From Monodelphis domestica (lineage: Eukaryota; Chordata; Mammalia; Didelphimorphia; Didelphidae): a stretch of DNA of 64,000 nt. Both the position numbers and the translations under genes were made by a program. This document shows positions 1 through 10,600 of this stretch, one piece after another (positions within the stretch are counted from its first letter, which is position 1; each line of letters opens with the position of its first letter). Where the stretch lies: contig NC_077230.1 in NCBI RefSeq assembly GCF_027887165.1, positions 342,098,459 through 342,162,458 of the forward strand. Reading direction: 5' to 3'. The notes under the pieces are model-generated. The model had not been told where the DNA came from. It was given only the letters and a program-made list of their open reading frames with translations, and did no database searches.

Positions 1-3000
1 TTGGTAGTTTGGTATGGCACTGAATAAATAATTTAGGTAGAATTGTCATTTTTATTTTACTGGTTCAGGCTACCCAAGAATAATTAATATTATTTTCCAG
101 TAGATCAGACCTGTTGTTGTCCACAGTTATATAAAATGCAATTTCTCTATCTCTTGCTGCTGGACTTTTTTGATAATATATAGAAAAGCTGATGATTTCT
201 GTAGGTTTATCCTGCAACTTTGCTAAGGTTCTTCATTATTTCAAATAGTTCTTTAATTGATTCTCTAAGTATACCATCATATCATTTGAAAAGAGCAATT
301 GTCTTGTTTCCTCATTTCCTATTCTAATTCCTTCAATTTTTCCTTCTCTCATCCCTGTATCTAATATTTCTAGTACAATATTGAAGAATAGCAGTGAAAA
401 TGGGCAATTTTGTTTCACCATTGATCTTATTGGTAAGGTTTCTAGCTTATCCCCATTATATAGATAATGTTTTCTGCTTATTTTAGATGAATACTACTTA
501 TTTTTAAAAAGCTCCATTTACTCAGGATGGGGAGGGGAGGAAAGAGGGAAGGGAAAGAACATAAATCATGTAACTATGGAAAAATATTCTAAATTAATTA
601 ATTTTTTAAAAAAGAAAGCTCCATTTATTCTTATGTTGTCTGGGTCTTTGTTTTTGTTTTTTAGTAGGAATGAGTGTTATATTTTGTCCAAAGTTTTTTT
701 GTTATTGTTGTTTTCTGCAGCTAGTGAGATAATCATGATTGGGGGGGGGGGTAAATTACTGAGATGATCCATTAAATTGATAGTTTTCCTAATATTTAAA
801 CACCCCTGCATCCCTGATATAAATTCCACCTGATAATAGTGAATGAGTTTTGTAATACATTATTATTATTTCCTTACTCTTTTAAAATTTTGCATTAATA
901 TTTATTAGGAAAATTAGTCCACTGTTTTCTATTTTTGCTCTTCCTAGATGGGAAACCTAGTATCACATTTGTCATTAAAGAAATTTGGCAGGACTTCTAT
1001 TTTGTTCACTTTCCCAAATAGTTCACATAGTATTGGAATTTTTCTTTAAATGTGTGGTAGAATTCACTTGTGAATCTATCTGGTGTTGGGGATTTTTTCT
1101 TAGGGAACTTATTTATGGCTTGTTCAGTTTATTTGTCAAAAACAGATTTATGAATTCTATTTCCTCTTTCACATTTTTTGTAAATATTCATCTATTTCAC
1201 TGAAATGGTTAGATTTATTAGCAAAAAACTGGGCAAGATTGCTCTTAATAATTGCATTAATTTCACTTTCATTAGTGTTACATTCATGCTCATTTTTGAC
1301 AGAGGTAATTGATTTTCTTTTCTTTTAAAAAATTAACCAGTGGTTTATCTGTTTTATTGTTGTATTCATAAAACCAGCTCCTACCTTTATTAGTTCAATG
1401 ATTTTCTCACTTTTAATTTATTAATCTATCCTTTGATTTTCAGGATTTACAATTTGGTACTTAACTGAGGATTTTTCATTTGTTTTCCAGGGTTTTTAGT
1501 TGCTTATCCAATTCGTTGATTTGATATATATTTTATTTTTATTGATATAAGCATTTAGAGATATAAAATTTTCCCCTAAATACTGCTTAGTTCTCTTTAA
1601 TGAAACTAATGATTTCTTTCTATTATTTATTCTTTGACCCACTCATTCCTTAGGATTCAACAATTTAGTTTCTAATTGTTAATTTATATTTCCATAGTCA
1701 TTTATTGAATGTATCTTTATTGCATTATGATCTGAAAAGTATGCATTTAATATTTTTCTGCATTTGGCTGCAAGATTATGTCCTAATGCAAGGTCAGTTT
1801 TTATGTAGGTGCCATGTGCCACTGAGAAAAAGATATATTCCTTTCTATTCCCATGCAATTTTCTCCAGAGGTCTGTCATATCTAACTTTTCTAAAATTCT
1901 ATTAATTTCAACTTTTTAATTTTTTAAATTAGATTTACCTAGGTCTGAGAGGGGAAAGTTGAGGTCCCTCACTAGTAGAGATTTACTGTCTATTTTCTCC
2001 TATAATTCATTTAACATTTTCTTTCAGAATTTGTTTGCTATGCCACTTGGTGCATGTGTCTAGTACTGTTATCACTCCACTTTCTATGATACCTTTTGAC
2101 AACATGTAGTTTCTTTGCTTGTCTCTTTTACTCAGATCTAATTTTGCTTTTGCTTTGTCTGAGATCATGATTCCTACCCTTTGCTTTTTTCTTTTTTAAT
2201 TTACCTGAAACATAAATTCTGCTCTAGCCTTTATTCTCTGGGTGTCTGTGTTTCTTAACTAAAAAAAAAAAAAACCACACACACACCAGATTCTGTTTTT
2301 TAATTGACTGTTTCAATTTTATTGGTGAGTTTATGATTCGTATTTCTGATTACTTTGTTTTCCTTTCCTATTATTTCCCATTTATCTTACTTTCTCTTTC
2401 TCCTCAAAACCATTTTGCTTCTGACCACTGCCTTCCCCAATTGACCCTCCCTTTATCAGTACTCCCTTCTCTAATCCCTGCCCATGTTGCTTCACCATAG
2501 GGTCAGATTTCTAGAACTAATTGTATGTTATTTTTGTTTCAGCCAAATCCAATGAGAGCAAGGTTCAAGTATTGCCCGCCACTACCTACCCTGATCTTCC
2601 CCTCCACTATGAAAGTTCTTTCATGGCTCTTTTTAATGTGAGAGAATTTATCCCATTCTACAGCTCTCTTCCTTCTTCTCCCAATGCACCCTTTTTTAAA
2701 AACCCTTTTTTTTTTTTCAATATAATTTCATCATAGTCAACTCACACATGTGCCCTCTGTACCTACCCATTCTAACTGCCCTAATAGTGATAAATGTTCT
2801 TAGGAGTTACAAGTATCATGTTCCCACGTAGAAATGCAAACAGTTTGGCTTTATTGAATCCTTTATGATTTCACTTCCCTATTTACTTTTTTGTGCTTCT
2901 CTTGAATTTTGTATTTGAAAATAAAATTTTCTCTTCATCTCTGATCTTTTCATCAGAAATGCTTGAAAATCCTTTATTTCATTAAATATCCATTCCCCTA

Positions 3001-4590
3001 CCCCCTTAAGGATTATATTTGGTTTAGCTGAGAGGGTGACTCTTGGTAGTAATCATAGCTCCTTTGCCCACTGGAATAGGATATTCTAATCCCTCCAATC
3101 CTTTAATGTAAAGGCTGATAATTTTGTTATCCTGACTATGGCTTCATGACATTTGACTTGATTCTTTCTGGCTGCTAAGTATTTTTTCCTTGACCTAGGA
3201 GCTCTGAAATTTGGCTGTAATATTCCCCGAAGTATTCATTTTGAAATCTCTTTCAGGAGTTGATCAGTAGACACTTTCAATTTCTACTTAGTACTCCAGT
3301 TCTAGGATATCAGGGCAGGTCAAGGCTCTTTTTTTTTTTATCATGAATTTCAGATAGTCCAATAATCCTTAAATTATCTCTTTTTTTCCAGGTCAGTTGT
3401 TTTTTCAATGAGGTATTTCACATTTTCTTCTTTTTTTTTTTCATTTTTTGGATTGTTTTGTTTTGTTTTAGATCTAATGGAATTATTGGCTTCCATTAGT
3501 CTGGTTATAAAAAAAGTATTTTCTTTAGTGAATTTCTCTACCTCCTTTTCCATTTGGTCAGTTATACTTTTTAAGGACTTGTTTTCTTCAGGGAACTATT
3601 TAAAAATATTATTATTTTGTTGTGCTTCCTTTACCAAGCTGTTGACTTTTTTTGATTCTCGTGTCCTCAGTTTCACCCCCAATTTTTCCTCTACTACTTG
3701 TATTTGATTTTTAAATTCCTTTTTGAGCTTTTCCAAGAAGTCCTTTTGGACCTGACACCAATTCACATTTTTCTTTGAGGTTTTACAGATAGTCATTTTG
3801 ATATTGTCAACCTTTTCCAAGTTTGTGTTTCGATCTTCTCTTTCACCATCGTAACTTTATGTAGTTAGGTTCTTTTTTTTATTTGCTCATTTTTCCAGAC
3901 TATTTCTTGACTTTTAACTTTACATTAAAATTGTGCTCTACTCCAGGGGATGGTGGAAGCACTATACCATGCTTCAAGTTTTTCATATGCTATTGTTTTC
4001 AGAGCTAATTCTGGAGACCTATAAGTTTTCAGTTCTTCCACGATGGTATGATGGATAGGTGTCATCACTTCTCTCCTAGCCTGTGCTCTGATCTATGAGC
4101 AACCACAAGCACTCTTTTCCACCCCAGAAATCCTGGAGTTGTGAGCTACAGTTCCTCTTTGCTCTAGGACTGCAACCCAGGCCTGCAGTCCAGATTCCCA
4201 TATGAGCAATGGAAGAGTCCTGCACTCAGTAACAGCAAAGTATTCCTAGTAATCATCTTCTGACCAGTTGTCTGGCCTCCTTCCTATCTGTGGGATAAGT
4301 GCTCCAGAAGTTACTGCCACTAATGCCATTGCCCCCAAGGAGCCCAAACTGCTACTAGCTTGCCAAGGCACTGCCTATGCTGGACTCCACTCTCACCTCA
4401 GTAAGACAGACCTTTTCTGCCAAATTCTAAGTTTGTATTGGGCAGGAAAATTGTTTCACTCTGTCCTTTTGTTGGTACTGCTGCTCCAGAATTCATATTA
4501 AGGAATTATTTTAAAGATGTTTAAAGCGGAATTTGGGAGAGTTCAGGTGAGTCTATGCCTTTACTCTTCCATCTTGTCTGTGACCCCTCA
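1..4590 (-). mobile_element. Old antisense LINE-1, near full length, decayed
   Basis: Read on the minus strand, this is an L1 entering at about 4590 and running off the left edge of the window. The 5' end contains an AAGATGG motif (4569-4575), as in other L1 promoters. 3596-3820 encodes a charged, coiled-coil-like ORF1 fragment. 1679-1879 encodes endonuclease remnants (RKEYIFFS, ALGH, FSDHNAIKI). 236-421 encodes reverse transcriptase remnants, with SNDMMVYL where active copies have FADDMMVYL. Stops and frameshifts are everywhere, so it is dead. The ORF1-to-ORF2 spacer seems long, as in the younger L1 at 36846. A small second L1 piece is nested at 521-614. Confidence 0.8.
521..614 (+). mobile_element. 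94-bp L1 3' end nested in the antisense L1
   Basis: A plus-strand tail of an L1 3' UTR: a purine-rich GGGGAGGGGAGGAAAG tract, then ATCATGTAACTATGG, then an A/T-rich end. It is flanked by an exact 13-bp target duplication, AAAGCTCCATTTA, at 508-520 and 615-627. It interrupts the older minus-strand L1. The extreme 5' truncation is typical of L1 retrotransposition. Confidence 0.7.
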
Positions 4591-6402
4591 TAAAGCATTT
4601 TCTTATCAATCATCCTATAAAATAGGGAATAAGGTATTATCTCCATCTTACAGATAAGGAAATAAGAATCTGAAAAGATGAATTATTTGCTTGTGATAAC
4701 ACATATGAAGAAGTATTTAAATTCAGGTCTCATGACTCCAGGCTGAATGTCACTTGATCCTTATCTTCTGAAACTTCTTACTCCTTTGGGCAGTTAACAT
4801 ATTTTACTTTGAATCTGAGCCTCATAAGTGGGTCAACACTGGGACAAAGAATCAGAACTGAGTCTGAATTCATCATCATAAACTAATTAGCTGTGCAATG
4901 ATTAATAAGTCACTTAGCAATCCAGGAAAATACTGTAAAACTTAGCATTAAAGACATGTAAGTTGTTCTATCTATCTATGTCTTATCTCTCTTTCTAAAC
5001 CATGAACTCCTAGAGAACAAGAGTTTAGCTAAGTCCAGTCTGCTCATGTAGTCTCTGCACTTATTCATCAATGTGCTGTAGTTTTAAATCTTGAACTTAA
5101 GAGTCAGGAAGCTGGGGTCTGAGAATCACTTACCTCAGATACTTGCAAGATTTGTGATTCTGGATACATTTTTCACCTCTCTGAGCCTCACTTTTCTCAT
5201 CTGTAAAATAAGTTTCATTGCAATGAAAAGTATTTTGTGAGCCTTAAAACACTACAGAAATGGGAGCTTGTACTATTATTCCAATCTTCTGCAATGTCTA
5301 CTATGAGACTGTGTGTATAGTAGATACTTAATAAATGTTAGTTTATTATTGAGATGTCCATTTCTTGAATAACCACTTAAGAAGTCAAACAATTATAAAG
5401 TTTTTCCCCCCATCAAAATCAATGTTGTTGGTTAAACATGTTGGCGATGTGACTTTGAAAAGGTTGATTAACCTGTTTGCTTCAGTTTTCTCATCTGTAA
5501 AAGGGGATGATAACAGAATCAAACCTCCAGGGTGGTAGTGAGGATTTAATGAGATAATATTTGTAAAGTGCTTACCTGCTAATCATTATTGCCTTCCCTT
5601 CTCATTCTGAAATCCTCTAAGTCTGCCTAGACACATGGTATAAACTTAATAGGAAGTCATCACTGGGACAAAATTATATATTCATATTCCACACATCTCA
5701 CAGCATACTTATCATCTGGCTGTCCATTTACTGGCCTCTCTGGTTCCTTTCAAGTTCCATTTGAAATCCTACTTCCTATAGGAAGTCTTTCCTAACCCTT
5801 CTACATTCCAATATCTTCCCTCCATTAATTATTTCCTATTTATCCTGTACATAACTTGCTTTGTATAAATTTGTTTGCATGATGTTTTCTATAATACTTA
5901 GTATGCAGTAGGTGCTTAATAAATGTTAATTGTTACATCATTTCTTCTCTTCTACCTATTTTTCTTGACTTCTGTTACTGTTGATGGCACTACCATATTT
6001 CCAGTTCCACAGGCAAAAGGCTCCCAATTCTCATCTTTTGACTCTCCCTTCTCCCTTGCCTTTCCCCTCACTCCTCTGTAGTCAAGTTCCAAATCCTGTC
6101 TAACTCTACTTTCCACAGTATTTCTCACATCCTTCCTCTCCTTTCCATTCACAAAAGACTTGTACTCATTATATGCCTTATCAGTCCTCTCCTAGACTAG
6201 TCTAGTCAACTCTTAGGATCCATCCCACCCCCACCCAACCCTCCCACCCCCCACCCTGATTCAATCCATCATGGACATTACTGCTTAATGCACAGACAGC
6301 ACTAATTAACATCACAGTCCTAGTAAAAAGCCTTTAATAGCTCCCATTTAGTCAACATATCAAGTCTGAACTCAGCCTAGCATTCAAAGCCTTCTCTAAA
6401 AT
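4591..6402. other. Intergenic stretch of old SINE and L2-like fragments
   Basis: No gene is seen. Worn SINE/MIR-type pieces with the usual 'cagataaggaaa', 'tcatctgtaaaa' or 'aagtgctta' wording lie near 4640-4790, 5090-5340 and 5400-5590. 5600-5935 resembles the 3' end of an L2-type LINE in plus orientation, ending 'gcttaataaatgttaattg'. 6200-6260 is a C-rich, A/C-only patch. Confidence 0.5.
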
Positions 6403-6493
6403 GGAAGTGTGTTACAGTGGAGAGATCATTGGACTTAAGAGTAAGAACTTGCCTGGATTTGAAATCGAGCCATTTCCCTCTGATATGACCATG
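6403..6493 (+). repeat. SINE, left half (split by insertion)
   Basis: This reads like the first half of a marsupial tRNA-derived SINE: a gtggagagatcattgga head, then GATTTGAAATCGAGCC (a box-B-like segment), then ATATGACCATG. It stops abruptly at 6493. The missing half continues at 9210 after a 2.7 kb insertion. CATG occurs on both sides. Confidence 0.65.
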
Positions 6494-9205
6494 TGGTTAG
6501 ACTTAAATTAATATATCCAAGAAGTTCTTATTTCCATGAAGTTTATTAATAATCACTTGAAATAGAGAAAACAGCCAAGCATAGATTTAAAGACTCTTTC
6601 CTACTCTAATTCTGACCACATGTAGCTCATTTTGCAAGATTCAGTTGCCTCTCCTGACCTATTTAGGGAAGTACCTATTAGCTCTAATATCAATGCATAC
6701 CCAAAAGCTTAAGACTACGGAAACCTGCCATTGATTGTTAAGAATTACAGGACTCCTCACACCAAGCAGACTGGCTAGCATGATAGCAAAGGAAAGTAAT
6801 GAATGCTGGAGGGGATGTGGCAAAGTAGGGACATTAATTCATTGCTGGTGGAGTTGTGAACTGATCCAACCATTCTGGAGGGCAATTTGGAACTATGCCT
6901 AAAGGGTGATAAAAGGATGTCTACCCTTTGATTCAGCCATAGCACTGCTGGGTCTGTACCCCAAAGAGATAATGGACAAAAAGACTTGTACAAAAATATT
7001 CATAGCTGTGCTCTTTGTGGTGGCCAAAAACTGGAAAACGAGGGGATGCCCATCAATTGGGGAATGGCTGAGCAAATTGTGGTATATGTTGGTGATGGAA
7101 TACTATTGTGCTAAAAGGAATAATAAAGTGGAGGAGTTCCATGGAGACTGGAACAACCTCCAGGAAGTGATGCAGAGCGAGAGGAGCAGAACCAGGAGAA
7201 CATTGTACACAGAGACTAATACACTGTGGTATAATCGAACATAATGGACTTCTCCATTAGTAGCGGTGTAATGTCCCTGAAAATTCTGCAGGGATCTAGG
7301 AGAAAAAACACTATTCATAAGCAAAGGATAAACTATGGGAGTGGAAACACCGAGAAAAAGCAACTGCCTGACTACAGTGGTTGAGGGGACATGACAGAGG
7401 AGAGACTCTAAACGAAACTTTAATGCAAATATTGACAACATGGAAATGTGTTCGAATCAAGAACACATGTGACACCCAGTGGAATCACGCGTCGGCTATG
7501 GGGGGTGGGGGGGAGGAAAAGAAAATGATCTTTGTCTTTAATGAATAATGCTTGGAAATGATCAAATAAAATATTATTTAAAAAAAAAGAATAATGACCA
7601 ATATGGACATGTGTTTTGCATGGTAATACATGTATGGCCTAGATCAAATTGCTTACCATCTCCAGGTGGGGAGAGGGAATGGAAGAACAGAGATAGTTTG
7701 GTTCTTATAATTTTGGAAACTATTTTGAAAATTATTACATGTAATTGAGAAAATAAAATATCTTTGAATTAAAAATAAAAAAATAAAAAGAATTATAGGA
7801 CTTTTACAAATAAAATTGTGTCTGATTTCAGAAGAAGGGATCACAAAAGAGCCACTACACAGTGCAAAGAAGCACAAGGGCAAGGAGACCAATAATCCCA
7901 ATGGAATTGATGAGAATCTAAGGACTTATTTTGGAGGTTCAAGGAAGCAGCTGTTTGACAACTTCAGATGCAGGATTCCCTCATGCCAGATATCCTACAA
8001 GTATCTTAGTTGGGCTTTCATTTTGGCTCCATTATCCCCGAGAGTGAAGGTAAAATCTGACCAGGGAATCATATTTCCCTTTTCCTCAGAACCTAGTCCC
8101 TTTTCTCTTACAGTTTGGCATTTTTCTGTAGTCCCAGATACTGATGGGTAAAATGCTATAGCACTGCAATTGTCCTATAGGCTTGTGGGACATAAATCAC
8201 TTTTAATTGTGCCTTGCTGGTGATTCAAGGACCTGTTACAGGTTTCTTTTTTTACTCATAATTTTATGTACATACGATTTTGATATTTTATTTTTATCCA
8301 GAATTTTTGCTCTTTTACTTGGGATATTTTTGGGTTATTGGTTTTCTCTTAATAATTTATTCATATGCCTCATAACTCAGCCATGAATCCCAGGGTGATT
8401 CTGGTGTTGGTCAACACCCTCCTCAGGGGGAATTGTGTAATTATCCTAAAACCTAAGGTTTAAAATCTTTTAGAGAAATTTCAGGAAAAGAAACTCACCA
8501 ATACCCTGAATTAAGAAAGCAGATCTTTTTGGAGAAGGTGCCATAAGGATGCCGGTGGAAACCACACACTGCATCAAAAGATCCAGAATGAATTTTGGGA
8601 TATAATGAACTGAACTGAAGGGGGTTAAACATACTTCTGAATGTAAACTCTTATACCAAAGGGGATTGCCCCCAATTGTTTTTTTGTCAATACATCTATC
8701 ATTCATTTTTTGTTTTCTTTCTCTTTTTCCCCCTCTTATCTCCAAATTGTTGTAATATTCCCCTTTGTAAAGTGCAACAAGTTATGCACCTCTAGCTAGA
8801 ATCGTTAGAGGTATAAACTGGTTACATGAAATGATTCACTGGGATACTAGGCATGTAAATCTGGGAGATTTCAACATGCTCGTCTCCAAATACAATCACA
8901 GGGAGATTGTGTAGAGGGAGTTTCATCCCCTTCCCCTCCTGGATTGCCAACCTGATCATCCCATTGTTTGCATGCCAGCACTGGGTCCATGAACATAAAT
9001 AAAAAGGTGTGGGTGGACCCCAGCTGTCTCTACTTCCCTGAATGGATCAGGAGAGACAAACTGAGAATCCAACAGGATGAGCTACACGTGGTCAGACTTA
9101 AGAGTAGGAAAGACTTTAATCTATGCTTATCTGCTTTCTCTATTTCAAGTGATTATTAATATTTTACAAAAATAAGAACTTGGAGATATTAATTTTAATC
9201 TAACA
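6494..9205. mobile_element. Element with long inverted terminal arms, CATG target duplication
   Basis: The outer ~200 bases on each side are inverted copies of each other: about 6494-6695 on the left and about 9025-9205 on the right. Shared blocks include GAGCTACAYGTGGTCAGA, AGAGTAGGAAAGA, TCTCTATTTCAAGTGATTA and AAATAAGAACTT. The element begins TGGTTAGA and ends TCTAACA. It is bordered by CATG (6490-6493 and 9206-9209), and removing it rejoins a SINE. Without the later L1 insertion it is about 1.66 kb. A TATAAA (8811-8816) and an AATAAA (near 8997) lie toward the right arm. It could be a DNA transposon with long terminal inverted repeats, or a rearranged LTR element with its ends inverted (TG...CA ends, 4-bp duplication). 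I see no convincing protein in it. Confidence 0.6.
6755..7787 (+). mobile_element. 5'-truncated LINE-1 with a probable 3' transduction
   Basis: It begins inside ORF2 just upstream of the Cys-rich end ([19 protein letters not shown] near 6800-6870) and matches the full-length L1 from about 42283 on. The ORF2 remainder has an internal stop before RVIKGCLP. The L1 3' UTR runs to an A-rich run near 7578-7589. About 200 further bases then resemble the 3' end of a different, older L1, ending in a second A-rich tail. The only target duplication found spans the whole unit: AAGAATTACAGGACT at 6740-6754 and AAGAATTATAGGACT at 7788-7802, with one mismatch. It sits inside the inverted-arm element. Confidence 0.75.
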
Positions 9206-9330
9206 CATGCAATCCACTTTCCAGCCCTGAATTTTAGTTTTCTTACCTGTCACAAGGAGAGTGGAAGGGGTTGACTAGATCCAAGGTCCCTTCCAGCTTT
9301 AAGTTCTAGGATCTTGACTTTTGTTGTCTT
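9206..9330 (+). repeat. SINE, right half
   Basis: After the repeated CATG this continues the SINE broken at 6493: CAATCCACTTTCCAGCCCTG, then TTTTCTTACCTGTCAC, then GACTAGATCCAAGGTCCCTT. That order (box-B trailer, 'cagttttcttatctgta', 'aggtcccttccagct') is the usual one for these SINEs. Confidence 0.6.
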
Positions 9331-10600
9331 ATCTCCTATTGCTTCTTTTCATAATTCCATTCAAATGTAACTTCTGCTTTTCAATATATCTAGTGCTTTC
9401 TATTCTCTCAAGCTCATGCTGATTCCTAGGATTGGAAAACCCCCTATCTCTACCTATTGAAGTCCTACCCATATTTCAAAGACCAGATTATCTATAAAAT
9501 GAATGGTTTGGCCTAGAAGATCTATAAGCTATATCTCCCAGGTTTCAAAGAACCATATGATCAGTTAGAGAAAAAAAGAATGAAGGAAACCAACATGCTC
9601 ATTTTATAGCTGAGAAAACTGAAGTCCAGATTAGGTGGAGTGATTTATCCAACATCATAGAAACAATAAACATGGCAGATCTGGGATTAGCACCCAGATT
9701 CTCCAATTCTAAAATCAGCACTCTTTTCATTACATTATACAATGCTATGATCCTAGGGAAAAAAGAATAAGAATATAGTAGTGAAAGCAGCACTATTGTG
9801 CTAAGTACAAATAACTTTCATAAAAATTTTCCAGTCAAGTGTTGGGAGTTTTGTTCTTTCTATGGACAGACTCAAAACAAGCCCCTAATTTATAGTGGGA
9901 TGGATAGAGTAGGAGGAAAGAGTTACATGCAATAAAGAAGAAAACATCAACCATCTTATAATTTGTAGCAACTTCTTACACAAAGCAAGACTCCATTGGT
10001 TTGATACACTTCTCAGAAAATTCTTCAGTAAGATCCCATCTGGAGTACTATGTACAATTTTGATACTAAATTTTAGGAAAGAGCTATGAAAAGATAGAAA
10101 ATATCCCAAGTTTGATCAGGTTAGGAAGTAGTCAATTTGTAAAGTCAGGTTATATAAGGTTAGTTTGAAGGAAAAGAGAATGCTTAGTCTAAAAGAATGA
10201 TAAGAACATGATTGCTGGCTTCAAATAACTAGAGGGCTACCAAGGGACAAGAAGAATAGCTATGTTCTATGCAACCCAGAGGACAGAATTAGCAACAATG
10301 TGGGGGCAGGGAAGTGAGGTGAGAGGGAAATCTAATTCTGCTCCATGTAAGGAAAGGCTTTGTAATAATCAGAGATGCCCAAATATGGAAATGGATGCTT
10401 CAGAAAGTAATAAGTTCTCCTTAAGTAGAGGTGGTCAAAAGTAAGGCTGGATGACCACTTGTTGGGATGATGAGGGGAGTGATCCACTGGACAGGAAGCT
10501 GGACAAAATACCCTCCAAGAACACCTCAGATCTAAAATTCTATGGGAAACATGAGACCACACAGTAAATAATGATAAATCAACACAAAAATGTACTCAAT
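9331..10600 (+). repeat. L2-like, SINE and CR1/L3-like LINE fragments
   Basis: No gene is seen. 9350-9500 resembles an L2 3' region. 9590-9740 is a worn MIR-type SINE. From about 9960 to 10545 the text follows the 3' end of a CR1/L3-like LINE in plus orientation: 'ccatctggagtactatgtacaattttg', 'gaaaggctttgtaataatca', 'ggctggatgaccact'. It has been worn by many substitutions. Confidence 0.5.

Noticed and set aside
6906..7244. 112-codon open frame resembling L1 ORF2
   Set aside because: It is the C-terminal end of a truncated, dead L1 and has no start of its own. It is covered by the mobile-element entry.
7816..8151. 111-codon plus-strand open frame inside the inverted-arm element
   Set aside because: I see no motif, no transposase or retroviral signature, and the codon use looks random. 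It is not reported as a gene.
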